DNA of 38,539 nucleotides. Origin: Acanthamoeba sp. SK_2022b (taxonomy: Eukaryota > Discosea > Longamoebia > Acanthamoebidae). The translations under genes were made by a program, and so were the position numbers. The stretch is taken from contig JANDJZ010000576.1 in assembly GCA_027943245.1 (NCBI GenBank), forward strand, positions 1 to 38,539. The letters are read 5' to 3'. Within the stretch, counting starts at the first letter, position 1, and every line of letters begins with the position of its first letter. This document shows positions 7,853 through 14,356 of the stretch, piece by piece. A model generated the notes under the pieces. That model saw only the letters and a program-made list of their open reading frames with translations, made no database searches and was not told where the DNA came from.

Positions 7853-8287
7853 TCAGCGACGGCCGGCGATGGATCGAGCGACATCGAGCGCATAGCGCAA
7901 TCCGTACTGTGGCAACGGCATCGGGAATACCGGATCGGGTACGAGCTCGACAGGGCGCGGCTCGAAACGCGACAGATCTCCGCCAGCCAGTCGCTCAGCG
8001 CCGGTATCGGTGAGCTGGGCACAGAGGCCGGGCGGTACAGCAACATGCTCACCCACTTGATCGAAGCAGCTACACCGCGTAGGCGACCTGATGCAGCCCA
8101 CGGCCTGCGCGCCTGGCACCCGGGGCTCGGCAGCAGGAGCGCCTGGCACTATGGGTAGTGGGATTACCTCGGAGACGACTGGAGGCACAGCTACGGGAGG
8201 TGTCAGAGACACCGGAGGCAGGCCCTGCGCGCGCACAAAACAGGCGCCGGACAGCAAGACGAAGCAGAGGGCATGTGCACGGATCAT
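7853..8287 (-). CDS. Secreted protein with C-x6-C-x-C motif; candidate detached periplasmic domain of Zot/pI
   Basis: The 144-residue protein starts at ATG 8287, overlapping the preceding stop by ATGA. An N-terminal signal peptide is evident (about residues 1-20, hydrophobic core LCFVLLSGACFV, likely cleavage after VRA). A proline-rich stretch (23-60) leads to a cysteine motif, C65-IRSPTR-C72-S-C74-FDQ, with C89 further on. Similar C-x(n)-RC-x-C motifs occur in the periplasmic C-terminal part of Zot/pI proteins of inoviruses (recalled from the family, not searched). The ATPase gene upstream lacks a membrane helix and such a tail, so this is inferred to supply that domain as a separate polypeptide. 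C16 might instead be a lipoprotein cysteine, but the lipobox is poor. Confidence 0.75.
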   Translation of the reverse strand: MIRAHALCFVLLSGACFVRAQGLPPVSLTPPVAVPPVVSEVIPLPIVPGAPAAEPRVPGAQAVGCIRSPTRCSCFDQVGEHVAVPPGLCAQLTDTGAERLAGGDLSRFEPRPVELVPDPVFPMPLPQYGLRYALDVARSIAGRR

Positions 8288-8364
8288 TGCCCGCTCCCAT
8301 CGTCGTAGAGCTTGCCCGCGGCCCACAGGCACACAGCGACACAGAGCAACCAGAACCAGATCAT
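8284..8364 (-). CDS. 26-residue single-span membrane peptide between Zot and the secreted protein
   Basis: This tiny gene starts at ATG 8364 within the zot stop (ATGA overlap) and ends at 8284 with another ATGA overlap onto the secreted-protein gene. The product is a short N-terminal Met-Ile, a tryptophan-rich hydrophobic helix (WFWLLCVAVCLWAAG), then a short polar tail KLYDDGSGQ. Both overlaps, with nothing wasted, argue strongly that it is a real translated gene. It would supply the membrane span missing from the upstream Zot-like ATPase. Confidence 0.75.
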   Translation of the reverse strand: MIWFWLLCVAVCLWAAGKLYDDGSGQ

Positions 8365-9245
8365 GGGACCCCCTTTACGTAGCGACGCGCGTATTCCCAC
8401 GCTTGGTCAGCTGGCAGCCGCGAACACAGTGCAATTGCAGGTAGCTGCGGCTTGCGCACCGGAGCCAGCGGCGGGTCAGCCGGGGCTATGCGCAGCAGGC
8501 GCGCGAGCCAGGAACGGCGCTGGACCGGTTGATCGTGACGGCCCTTGACGTGCCAGGCACTCAGATAGCTGTAGGGGCCTGCGTAGAGCTCCGAGGCATA
8601 GCGGGCATCCTTCGGGTCACGCACCCAATCGCGAAAGACCTGCAGCGTGTCGTAGCCGTCATGCAGGTCTTTGCCCTGAAACCACTCACGATCAATCGTG
8701 ACGCCCGGAACGTCAGTCATGGACGTGTTGGCGATGTGGAACTTAGGCAGTCGGCCACGCTTGCCGAGGAAGGTCCCCACGATAGGGATTTTGATCTTGT
8801 CGGCGCGGATGCAGCGCACCTGATATTCGGCCAGGCCTGCCCGGACCTGCTTATCAATCATGTCCAGGTGCTGGACGATGAGGTAGACGTCCCAGCCGTG
8901 CTTGCGCGCATGGATCAACCAGTCCAGGAGCTTGGCACGCTCAGGGTCCGCGAAGCTACGCGCGTTGAGCCAAGAGCCGAGCTCGTCGAGCACAAGCAGG
9001 CCGTTGAGGTCCTCGTCGTGCCGATGATCAGGGTTGCCCGGGCCAATGTCGGCGAGGTCCTGAGCCGTGGGTTTGTCGGGCACGCGCGTGGCCGTGGTCC
9101 TGCTGCCAGCTGGCAACAGATGCTCCAGGAAGAGATCGAAGTTTGTGGCCACACGGCGCCCCTGCTGCAGGGCCTCGCGCATCTTGAGCACGCAGAACTT
9201 GCCCTTGCCCGTACCCAGCTTGCCTTGCACAACGTAGACGGGCAT
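8361..9245 (-). CDS. zot: Zot/pI-type filamentous phage assembly ATPase, lacking its membrane helix
   Basis: pI/Zot proteins drive extrusion of the phage filament from the inner membrane. The 294-residue product has a Walker A near its N-terminus (G8-KLGTG-K14-GK) and a Walker B-like LLVLDE at 83-88, followed by the family's LIHARKHGWDVYLIVQHLDM segment. Full-length family members continue into a transmembrane helix and periplasmic domain; here the C-terminus is basic and proline-rich, with no hydrophobic span, and ends in KGVP. The span and a periplasmic-type domain appear as the next two coupled genes. The family name comes from a Vibrio protein, but nothing in this sequence indicates a toxin role; phage assembly is the supported function. 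Confidence 0.9.
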   Translation of the reverse strand: MPVYVVQGKLGTGKGKFCVLKMREALQQGRRVATNFDLFLEHLLPAGSRTTATRVPDKPTAQDLADIGPGNPDHRHDEDLNGLLVLDELGSWLNARSFADPERAKLLDWLIHARKHGWDVYLIVQHLDMIDKQVRAGLAEYQVRCIRADKIKIPIVGTFLGKRGRLPKFHIANTSMTDVPGVTIDREWFQGKDLHDGYDTLQVFRDWVRDPKDARYASELYAGPYSYLSAWHVKGRHDQPVQRRSWLARLLRIAPADPPLAPVRKPQLPAIALCSRLPADQAWEYARRYVKGVP

Positions 9246-9246
9246 A

Positions 9247-9579
9247 TCAACCTGCCTTTGCGAAAAGATGCAGCAAATCGCGCTGCCACGTGTAGACCGT
9301 GCACGCCGTCCAAATGGTGATGTACGTGGACAGACAGCCCGGAGCTATGGGCGGTATCGCCATCTGCAGGCACATCATGAAGAGCTCAGGAGGGCCCTCG
9401 CCCATTGCCGCCGTAAGCGACGAGAGCGAAGCACGCATCGCAACAAAAAGCGCTGCTGTCAGGCCAGTCATCAGAGTGACCATCGCGATGCCAAAGGCAA
9501 TCTTGCGAGAGACGTAAGTGACGAGCGCGGCGACAAGACCTGCGAACAAATTGACGAGCAGGCCACCAAGCAATGGCAT
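9247..9579 (-). CDS. pVI-like minor coat protein (hydrophobic, DUF5455/DUF2523-like)
   Basis: The 110-residue protein is dominated by hydrophobic helices at about residues 5-23, 29-50 and 66-90. It lies between the pIII-like and Zot/pI genes, exactly the position of pVI in filamentous phages, where pVI caps the filament end together with pIII. The gene starts one base after the pIII stop region and ends one base before the zot start, so it is tightly packed. No cleavable signal peptide is obvious. Assignment is by position, size and hydropathy; DUF family naming is from memory. Confidence 0.8.
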   Translation of the reverse strand: MPLLGGLLVNLFAGLVAALVTYVSRKIAFGIAMVTLMTGLTAALFVAMRASLSSLTAAMGEGPPELFMMCLQMAIPPIAPGCLSTYITIWTACTVYTWQRDLLHLFAKAG

Positions 9580-9580
9580 A

Positions 9581-10984
9581 TCAATCCCCCTTAGTCGTCA
9601 CGCGAAACACCATGCTCAAAATCGCGATGAATGTGCCCACGGCCCACAAAAAATTGAGCACCAAATTCGTGTAAGGGACGATGTGGCAGATGTCGATGCG
9701 CATCTCCACACCAGTACCTATAGGCAGAGTGCCAAGGCTGATCGGGCGGCATTGCCCGTGCTGAAACCATGACCAGCTGGTGCCCCAGCTCGTGTCCTTG
9801 TCACCCGTGCCGGTGATCTTGTCTGTGCCCGTTTTGCGCTGAGCATCGAGGCCGTCAAGCTTGCCGTTGAGCTCACCGTAAGCGGACTTGCCGTCGGGGG
9901 TGCCGGTCTCGTCGATGGCGCATTTGGGCTGTCCAGGCAGGCCGCAACCCTTCTTGTCCTCGTCGCCCTCACCCTCACCGTCGCCACCGGTACCGCCGCC
10001 AGTACCACCACCTGCAGCACCTGCAGGGCCACCACCGTTGCCACCATCGCCGGTCGAGGGTGTGCGACCCGAGCCGCCATTGCCGGAGCCCTCGCCGCTG
10101 CCCGGCTTTTGACCTGCTTTAGGGTTGCCTTTGGCCTCGCCCTTGCCAGTCTTGTCTTTGACAGAAGGCTTTTCAGCAGGCGGAATAGGCTTGTCAGCGT
10201 TGCCTACGCATACGGTCTTGCCGTTGACCTCGCCAACATACCCAGGGCATTGCATGTTGGGCTGTTTAGGGTCAAACGGGGCATCTTCCGGGCCAGGCTC
10301 GCACGGGAAACTGCCCTGCACCATCGAATAGTCCGCAGAAATGCGATAGAGGCCCTGCGATGTAGGCGACTGCGACCTGTAGCCAGATGGCTCCTCCCCC
10401 TGAGCGAAACTGGCACGGCATCCGTTGACGCAAGCCGCCCTCTGAGTATCAGGAAATTTAAGAGGACCAATAAAGTCATCTTTATCAACTTCGGAACTAC
10501 GCGCCCAACCGAGCGTGTAGTTAGCGGCAGTGACCTGCCCCGCCCCGGCCTCGCACTTGTCTGGGGCCTCGGTGCCAGGGTCCGTACCTGTGTAATTACA
10601 GACGTCCGCACCGAGAGTAACGGCGTGAAATGCGATAGGCCCAGGAGTGCGATTAATGCGCTGACGACCCGGAATATCCTCACAAACCGCATCCACACGT
10701 GCCGGGAAAGACGAGCCAATGTCAGTGATACAGAGACTAGTGCCGACGACCCTGTCAGCAGTAGCTCGCGGCTCAACACCGGCAGCTCGGGTGTAGCTGG
10801 GGTCATACGCTTGACATGCTGCCTGAGCGGTCGGGTAAGAGCTGCCGTTGAAGATGTAGACGGCAGGACGACCGAAGTCGGCATACGAAGGAAAAACAGG
10901 CACCGCAAGCAAGAGGCCCGCGAGTGCCCGCAGCAGATGCGACCGCGCGACAAGCCACAGAGCGAGACGCGCGGCCATCATCAA
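9581..10984 (-). CDS. pIII-like adsorption protein
   Basis: A 467-residue tip protein expected to bind the host receptor. Seen: a signal peptide (residues 1-35, cleavage probably after SYA), a cysteine-containing N-terminal domain of about 240 residues, a long low-complexity Gly/Pro/Ser/Glu linker (about 270-345, with GGNGGGPAGAAGGGTGGGTG), a C-terminal domain with cysteine pairs (KKGCGLPGQPKC, QCRPISLG), and one transmembrane helix near 437-458 (LVLNFLWAVGTFIAILSM) ending in RVTTKGD. This is the pIII architecture of N domain, glycine linker and anchored C domain. The start overlaps the major coat stop by ATGA. The receptor, usually a pilus, cannot be inferred. Confidence 0.87.
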   Translation of the reverse strand: MMMAARLALWLVARSHLLRALAGLLLAVPVFPSYADFGRPAVYIFNGSSYPTAQAACQAYDPSYTRAAGVEPRATADRVVGTSLCITDIGSSFPARVDAVCEDIPGRQRINRTPGPIAFHAVTLGADVCNYTGTDPGTEAPDKCEAGAGQVTAANYTLGWARSSEVDKDDFIGPLKFPDTQRAACVNGCRASFAQGEEPSGYRSQSPTSQGLYRISADYSMVQGSFPCEPGPEDAPFDPKQPNMQCPGYVGEVNGKTVCVGNADKPIPPAEKPSVKDKTGKGEAKGNPKAGQKPGSGEGSGNGGSGRTPSTGDGGNGGGPAGAAGGGTGGGTGGDGEGEGDEDKKGCGLPGQPKCAIDETGTPDGKSAYGELNGKLDGLDAQRKTGTDKITGTGDKDTSWGTSWSWFQHGQCRPISLGTLPIGTGVEMRIDICHIVPYTNLVLNFLWAVGTFIAILSMVFRVTTKGD

Positions 10985-11214
10985 GCCTTACCGCCGATGC
11001 GCTTGATGAACTTGGCGCCGACCGTCCAGCCCACGGACGCGAGCGCCACGGTGATGAAGCCCAGGCCAGCGACTGCGATGATCGCCAGGATTTTGTCCTG
11101 GGCGTCGCCGATGGCCGCTTCAGGAGTGGTGGCCTGCGCGAACGCAGCAGGGGCAGACATGGCCAGGACAGCGAGGACTGCCAGGCGGTTTTTCAGAGCT
11201 TCTTTCATGCTCAT
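10981..11214 (-). CDS. Major coat protein, pVIII-like
   Basis: The 77-residue precursor has a signal peptide ending AAFA (residues 1-26), giving a mature coat of about 51 residues. The mature part shows the classic layout: an acidic N-terminal stretch (TTPEAAIGDAQD), a hydrophobic helix (42-64, ILAIIAVAGLGFITVALASV) and a basic C-terminus (KFIKRIGGK) that would face the DNA. The start at ATG 11214 has a strong AGAGAGGAA ribosome-binding site, one of the best in the prophage, fitting high expression. It overlaps the pIII-like gene by four bases. Confidence 0.92.
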   Translation of the reverse strand: MSMKEALKNRLAVLAVLAMSAPAAFAQATTPEAAIGDAQDKILAIIAVAGLGFITVALASVGWTVGAKFIKRIGGKA

Positions 11215-11252
11215 TTCCTCTCTTCGAAAGCACCGGATAGCGCCGGTTCGCA

Positions 11253-11351
11253 TCAGGCGGAATTGCCCAATTTGGTGATCCAGGAGACCAGGACGCCGAC
11301 CTTGTAGCCAGCGAAGTAGCAGGCACACAGGCCCGTGAGAAACAGCGCCAT
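11253..11351 (-). CDS. 32-residue membrane protein, candidate pVII/pIX-like tip protein
   Basis: The product starts MALFLTGLCACYFAGYKVG and is mostly one hydrophobic span with a short polar end. Its ATG lies two bases after the stop of the preceding 25-residue gene (TGATATG). It shares the pattern [FY]-x-[LA]-G-Y-[RK]-x-G (YFAGYKVG) with that neighbour (FVLGYRQG). Ff phages have two such tiny proteins, pVII and pIX, at the filament start, just before the major coat gene as here. Function is inferred from size and place. Confidence 0.7.
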   Translation of the reverse strand: MALFLTGLCACYFAGYKVGVLVSWITKLGNSA

Positions 11352-11352
11352 A

Positions 11353-11430
11353 TCAGCCACTCCTGCCCTGGCGATAGCCCAGCACGAAGGCGAAGAACAG
11401 GCAGGCTGCAATCTGCAGGTCGGGGTCCAT
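11353..11430 (-). CDS. 25-residue membrane protein, candidate pVII/pIX-like tip protein
   Basis: A very small gene beginning MDPDLQIAACLFFAFVLGYR and ending GRSG. It has one hydrophobic span with an acidic N-terminus and a basic C-terminus. ATG 11430 follows the previous stop in the arrangement TGATATG, so translation is probably coupled on both sides. It shares the FVLGYRQG-type motif with the downstream 32-residue protein. Confidence 0.68.
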   Translation of the reverse strand: MDPDLQIAACLFFAFVLGYRQGRSG

Positions 11431-11431
11431 A

Positions 11432-11548
11432 TCAGCCGCCGCGGAGATCGCGTTGCATGGTCTGGGCCCAGTCGGGCGCGGGCGCCTGATACATCGCCTC
11501 GGATGCAGAGCCTGCGGCCAGAAAAACAAAGACAAGTGCGAAAAACAT
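11432..11548 (-). CDS. 38-residue phage protein with hydrophobic N-terminus
   Basis: ATG 11548 has a good GGAGG ribosome-binding site. The product starts MFFALVFVFLAAGSASEAMY, which looks like a short signal peptide or anchor (cleavage possible after SASEA or GSA), followed by a polar tail with Trp and Arg. It lies first in the run of three tiny genes ahead of the major coat gene, just after a hairpin. The exact role is unknown; a minor virion or periplasmic factor is plausible. Confidence 0.6.
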   Translation of the reverse strand: MFFALVFVFLAAGSASEAMYQAPAPDWAQTMQRDLRGG

Positions 11549-11567
11549 GTGTGTCCTCCTTGCGTCC

Positions 11568-11610
11568 GGGGCATCCGGCCCGCCCGCTGCGCAGGCAGAC
11601 CGGAAGCCCC
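11568..11610 (-). promoter_or_regulatory. Large hairpin between early and coat-gene cassettes
   Basis: Arms GGGGCATCCGG (11568-11578) and CCGGAAGCCCC (11600-11610) pair with one mismatch. On the minus strand the hairpin begins at the end of the 56-residue gene and lies before the 38-residue gene. There is no T tract. It may act in RNA processing or stability between the ssDNA-binding and coat genes. Confidence 0.45.
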
Positions 11611-11780
11611 TACCGCTGCGGTTGTTGATCTGCAGGAGCGTCGCGCCGTGCGATCCAGAGATCGCAGAGGCTGCGCGCGAGTTCGTAGGCCATGGCACCG
11701 GCAACCCCACCGGCCATGCCTAGCAGAAGCGAGACTTCGCTAAGCGCGCGCAGCAGGTCTTGCGCGTGTTGTTGCTCCAT
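11610..11780 (-). CDS. 56-residue phage membrane protein
   Basis: The start is ATG 11780, five bases after the ssDNA-binding protein stop. A Gln/Glu-rich N-terminus (MEQQHAQDLLRALSEVS) leads to a hydrophobic segment (LLLGMAGGVAGAMAYELA, about residues 18-35) and a basic tail. Small membrane proteins of unknown function are usual at this place in inovirus genomes. No family is recognised. Confidence 0.6.
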   Translation of the reverse strand: MEQQHAQDLLRALSEVSLLLGMAGGVAGAMAYELARSLCDLWIARRDAPADQQPQR

Positions 11781-11785
11781 CCCGA

Positions 11786-12106
11786 TCAGGCCTCGATCGC
11801 GTCCAGCGTGAGGTCCACCGGCGTGACCATCGTGGCCTCGCCGGTGTCTTTGTCGACAACGCGGAAGGGTTTGCGGGTGTAGCCGCCGACCTTGCACAGG
11901 ACCTGCACGTCATCACCGCGCTGGCCCAAGCCTGCACGGCTGCGCACCTGCACGGTCTGGGGGCGGCTATAGGGGTCCGGTGCAGGGGTGACGATGGTGG
12001 TATAGCGGGTCTGCTCGTGACGGCGCAGCGACTCGATACGGCCCGCGATGAGGCATTGATTGGCGCCGATCTTCTGGGCCGGTGCTGCTGTGACTGGTGC
12101 GTTCAT
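11786..12106 (-). CDS. Inovirus ssDNA-binding protein, pV-like
   Basis: The 106-residue product (MNAPVTAAPAQKIGANQCLI...) has the size and beta-rich, basic-aromatic character (RRHEQTRYTTIVTPAPDPYS, VQVRSRAGLGQRGDDVQV) of phage single-stranded-DNA-binding proteins that coat the viral strand before export and switch replication to single strands. It follows rep by nine bases, with a GGGGA ribosome-binding site. Placement between rep and the coat genes is the standard inovirus position. Its C-terminus is acidic (VDLTLDAIEA). Confidence 0.78.
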   Translation of the reverse strand: MNAPVTAAPAQKIGANQCLIAGRIESLRRHEQTRYTTIVTPAPDPYSRPQTVQVRSRAGLGQRGDDVQVLCKVGGYTRKPFRVVDKDTGEATMVTPVDLTLDAIEA

Positions 12107-12115
12107 GTGATCCCC

Positions 12116-13303
12116 TTAAGCGGCAAGCCGCAGTTCCTCTCGGCTGATGTTGAATTCAGGTCTGTTCCTGGCCGAGCCACTGCAGAAACGCCTGTCCACG
12201 CGTTGCGGCGTGAAGTCAAAAATGAGGCTGTCATTGGCGGTGACAGTGATGTCCGAAGAGCGCCAGGACACGCCGGCCTCTTCCAGCAACTTGCGGTTGC
12301 GAAAGAACGTGGCGCGCGAGTACTGCTCGCGCATGACGTTTTCGTTGAGCGTGCACATGGCGGCCCAGAAGCCATACAGGCGCTGGCCTGCCGTGCCTCC
12401 GTAGATGTTCTGAAGCCGCGTCATGACGGCAGTGGTCGTGCGAACGGTGTCCATGGCTTGCTTCCCTTCGCGCAGGAGGCGCTCAACTTCTTTGTCGTGA
12501 ATGGCTTCCAGGTAGGCGTCGGTGACTTCGCTCACCAGCGGGTTACGCCCAAAGTCGTACTGGAACTTGTCGGAATGGACTTCGACCTCAACGCGCAGGC
12601 GCCGGTCGGCCAGGCGCTGCAACGCGTCCAGCTTGCGGTCGGCCCGCTTGAGGTTGTCCGTGTCGGCTTTGCCGTAGTGGTAGGCGAACACCTGCCGGAA
12701 GTAGTTGCGCAGGCGTCCCCTGTCGTGCACAGAGAACTCAGAACCCTTGTGATAGAACTTGACCGTGGTGGTCTTACCCGCGAAGTACACGGCCATGTCG
12801 TACTTGGCCGCCTTCTTCTGCCGACGCGGGAAATTGCGTAGTTGGATGCTGTCGAAGAATTCCTTGATCGCGGGTTTGCTCAGCGCGTAGACGTGGGCCA
12901 CGTCCACCCGGTGCACGGTCCAGAGGCTGGACGCTGGCAGGTCCACGCCGAGCAGACGCTCCACGAGATGTACGAAGAATGAGCAGGCTCGCTGGAAGTC
13001 GCTAGGGCCTCCATAGACGTTGTGCCCAAGCATGGCTTTGTGCACCGAACCCTCGACAAGGATGTAGGGCTCGCAGGGTGCCAAGCGCGGCCGGCCGTTG
13101 GCGTCCGTCACCCAATCCTCGTACATCGGGCGCACGCTGATGCGCGAATCCCAAGAGCCCAAAAGCTCGCCGCTGTGCAGTTCGTAGAGCAGCGCGCCCG
13201 TAGCCAGGTCAACGCCGCTGCGCAGAACACACTGCTGTTCGATGAGCCGCACAAAGTGCAAATCCATGGACGGGCTCTTGAGCTTCAGCGTGTCATACGC
13301 CAT
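12116..13303 (-). CDS. Phage replication initiation protein (inovirus Rep, pII/pX family)
   Basis: A 395-residue rolling-circle-type initiator. Seen: the N-terminal substrate-like region (DLHFVRLIEQQCVLRSGVDL), a metal-binding-type segment (LWTVHRVDVAHVYAL), and a catalytic-region tyrosine/lysine stretch (YFAGKTTTVKFYHKG) followed by LRVEVEVHSDK, all typical of phage/plasmid replication proteins of this family. It is expected to nick the double-stranded phage form at the plus origin. It overlaps the preceding unknown gene by 11 bp and precedes the ssDNA-binding gene. Confidence 0.85.
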   Translation of the reverse strand: MAYDTLKLKSPSMDLHFVRLIEQQCVLRSGVDLATGALLYELHSGELLGSWDSRISVRPMYEDWVTDANGRPRLAPCEPYILVEGSVHKAMLGHNVYGGPSDFQRACSFFVHLVERLLGVDLPASSLWTVHRVDVAHVYALSKPAIKEFFDSIQLRNFPRRQKKAAKYDMAVYFAGKTTTVKFYHKGSEFSVHDRGRLRNYFRQVFAYHYGKADTDNLKRADRKLDALQRLADRRLRVEVEVHSDKFQYDFGRNPLVSEVTDAYLEAIHDKEVERLLREGKQAMDTVRTTTAVMTRLQNIYGGTAGQRLYGFWAAMCTLNENVMREQYSRATFFRNRKLLEEAGVSWRSSDITVTANDSLIFDFTPQRVDRRFCSGSARNRPEFNISREELRLAA

Positions 13304-13619
13304 GGCTTTCGGCCCCCTGTCCGGAAATCAGCGGAATCTCAGAAATGAGACTCTCAGGCGGTGCTACCACGCCCGCCTGAGAAAAAACCTGCCTTGCCAG
13401 AGCCTGCGACGAGTACGTGCGGCCAGCGGCTTTTTCCCGGCTCAGGAAGCCCAGGAAATCGAGGTCCAACGTGCTGTAGGCCATGAGTGCAAGGGCCTCC
13501 ACGCGGATGCGCGAAGACAGCTCATAGAGCCGGAAATCGTCTGCCCGATCGGGGCGGGCCATCATGGAATCGTGCAAACGGCGGAAGCCCTGCAGGCGCT
13601 GTGCTGTCACGGAGGTCAT
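13293..13619 (-). CDS. Unknown phage protein upstream of rep
   Basis: The 108-residue product from ATG 13619 (MTSVTAQRLQGFRRLHDSMM...) is helical and charged, with no membrane span or known motif. Its start overlaps the stop of the zinc-ribbon gene (ATGA) and its end overlaps the rep start, so it belongs to the early operon. A longer frame from 13691 exists, but the coupled ATG is preferred. No family recognised; a replication accessory role is possible from context only. Confidence 0.6.
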   Translation of the reverse strand: MTSVTAQRLQGFRRLHDSMMARPDRADDFRLYELSSRIRVEALALMAYSTLDLDFLGFLSREKAAGRTYSSQALARQVFSQAGVVAPPESLISEIPLISGQGAESHGV

Positions 13620-13831
13620 GCGCGGCCGTCCGAGTTCAGACCGCTGTTGCAGTCCAAGCAGAGAAAACGAGGATGGGGCGGCTCGTGGCACAACTCTTCA
13701 AGATTGGCACTTCCGCAGGCTTGGCACTTCAGGGTGCCCCCCACCTGGTCGGCCTGGTCGGGAGCCGCCAGGCGCGCGGCCAGGCTTGTTTGACCAGGTG
13801 GAGGACGTAACGGGGAAAGAGATGTAGGCAT
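13616..13831 (-). CDS. Small zinc-ribbon phage protein, first gene of the early operon
   Basis: The 71-residue product from ATG 13831 has an AGGAG ribosome-binding site eight bases upstream. The N-terminal half is Pro/Ala-rich; the C-terminal half has a zinc-ribbon pattern, KCQACGSANLEELC then FLCLDCNSG (CxxC...CxxC with extra C). It is the first minus-strand gene, divergent from the HTH regulator across the operator region. Zinc-ribbon proteins here could bind nucleic acid or partner proteins; the role is unknown. Confidence 0.6.
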   Translation of the reverse strand: MPTSLSPLRPPPGQTSLAARLAAPDQADQVGGTLKCQACGSANLEELCHEPPHPRFLCLDCNSGLNSDGRA

Positions 13832-13957
13832 GCTGGCGGCTCCTGGGTTGGCGATACGGAGCCGCCTGCTCTGCTTCTGGCGGTAGGTCCGGCTGTTGTT
13901 CACTGCCTGCGACCGAGCTGAACGGCTCCTGTGCAACAATTACCTTTGATGGCAATG

Positions 13958-13972
13958 ACCATATGTGGTAAC
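13958..13972. promoter_or_regulatory. Putative operator 1 in the phage divergent control region
   Basis: ACCATATGTGGTAAC contains the inverted repeat ACCA-TATG-TGGT and matches the second site (13988) in all but two positions. It lies between the divergent early operon and the regulator. A weaker relative (ACCTTTGATGG) begins at 13942. Confidence 0.6.
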
Positions 13973-13987
13973 TGATGATCCAAAGAT

Positions 13988-14002
13988 ACCATAACTGGTA
14001 AC
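13988..14002. promoter_or_regulatory. Putative operator 2 in the phage divergent control region
   Basis: ACCATAACTGGTAAC, with inverted repeat TACCA-TAAC-TGGTA, is 30 bp (about three helical turns) from operator 1 and just ahead of the regulator start. Likely bound by the adjacent HTH protein. Confidence 0.62.
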
Positions 14003-14024
14003 TTTTTTGCAAGAGAGGCAAAGT

Positions 14025-14345
14025 GTGTCTATTGCTGAAACAATTGAGGCCGCAACACGCGCCGTGGGCAGTCAGAAGGCCCTTGCTCAACTTCTGGGCA
14101 TCCCAGAAACCCACCTCAGCGGTTTTAAGAAGGGCAGGCCCTGCAGCTACCAGAAGCACGCGCAGATCGCGGCAGCAGCAGGTATGCGAGAAGAAGCTGT
14201 GCGAATCCTCATCGAAGGCATGGCATCCGGCCTGAGCGATGATGTGGAACATGAAGCCCTGATCAAGGGCGCACTTGACCAGGTCGAAGCGGGTGTCCTG
14301 GCAATACTAGGAAGCATGCCGATCGACCACGAGTCGGAAGATGAA
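14025..14345 (+). CDS. HTH regulator of the prophage; open reading frame continues into rlmE without a stop
   Basis: GTG 14025 has AGAGG about six bases upstream and gives 107 residues to the attachment site. A Cro/YdaS-like HTH is visible at residues 14-37 ([20 protein letters not shown]). The remainder is helical, ending DHESEDE. There is no stop before the 11-bp repeat: the frame passes straight into rlmE (M-K-V-N-T...), making a possible 324-residue fusion that ends at 14999. In the circular phage the same frame would instead enter the left-end sequence and stay open to 6820, crossing the terminator at 6723-6751. It is divergent from the early operon, consistent with a repressor role (inferred). 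Confidence 0.75.
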
Positions 14346-14356
14346 ATGAAAGTCAA
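14346..14356 (+). repeat. attR: right copy of the 11-bp attachment repeat, overlapping the rlmE start codon
   Basis: ATGAAAGTCAA, identical to 6665-6675. The first three bases are the rlmE start codon. Left flank GAAGATGAA is phage, right flank CACAAAAAGC is rlmE coding sequence. Confidence 0.75.

Larger units (their letters stand above)
6665..14356. mobile_element. Filamentous phage (inovirus) prophage integrated at the rlmE start
   Basis: The element repeats at an interval of 7,681 bp, a normal inovirus genome size. It contains replication, ssDNA-binding, coat, adsorption, assembly, recombinase and regulator genes in the order usual for the Pf/RSM-type filamentous phages, with translationally coupled starts throughout. 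No coding gene looks broken. It has no secretin (pIV), so export would use a host secretin. The combination of a Zot-type pI and a small resolvase-like serine recombinase is like the Ralstonia RSM phages (established knowledge). It is bounded by the 11-bp repeat ATGAAAGTCAA and separates yhbY from rlmE. Confidence 0.9.

Noticed and set aside
8361..9245. Zot as an enterotoxin gene
   Set aside because: The family name is historical. Walker motifs and position between pVI and the integrase region show a phage-assembly ATPase; no evidence of toxicity in the sequence.
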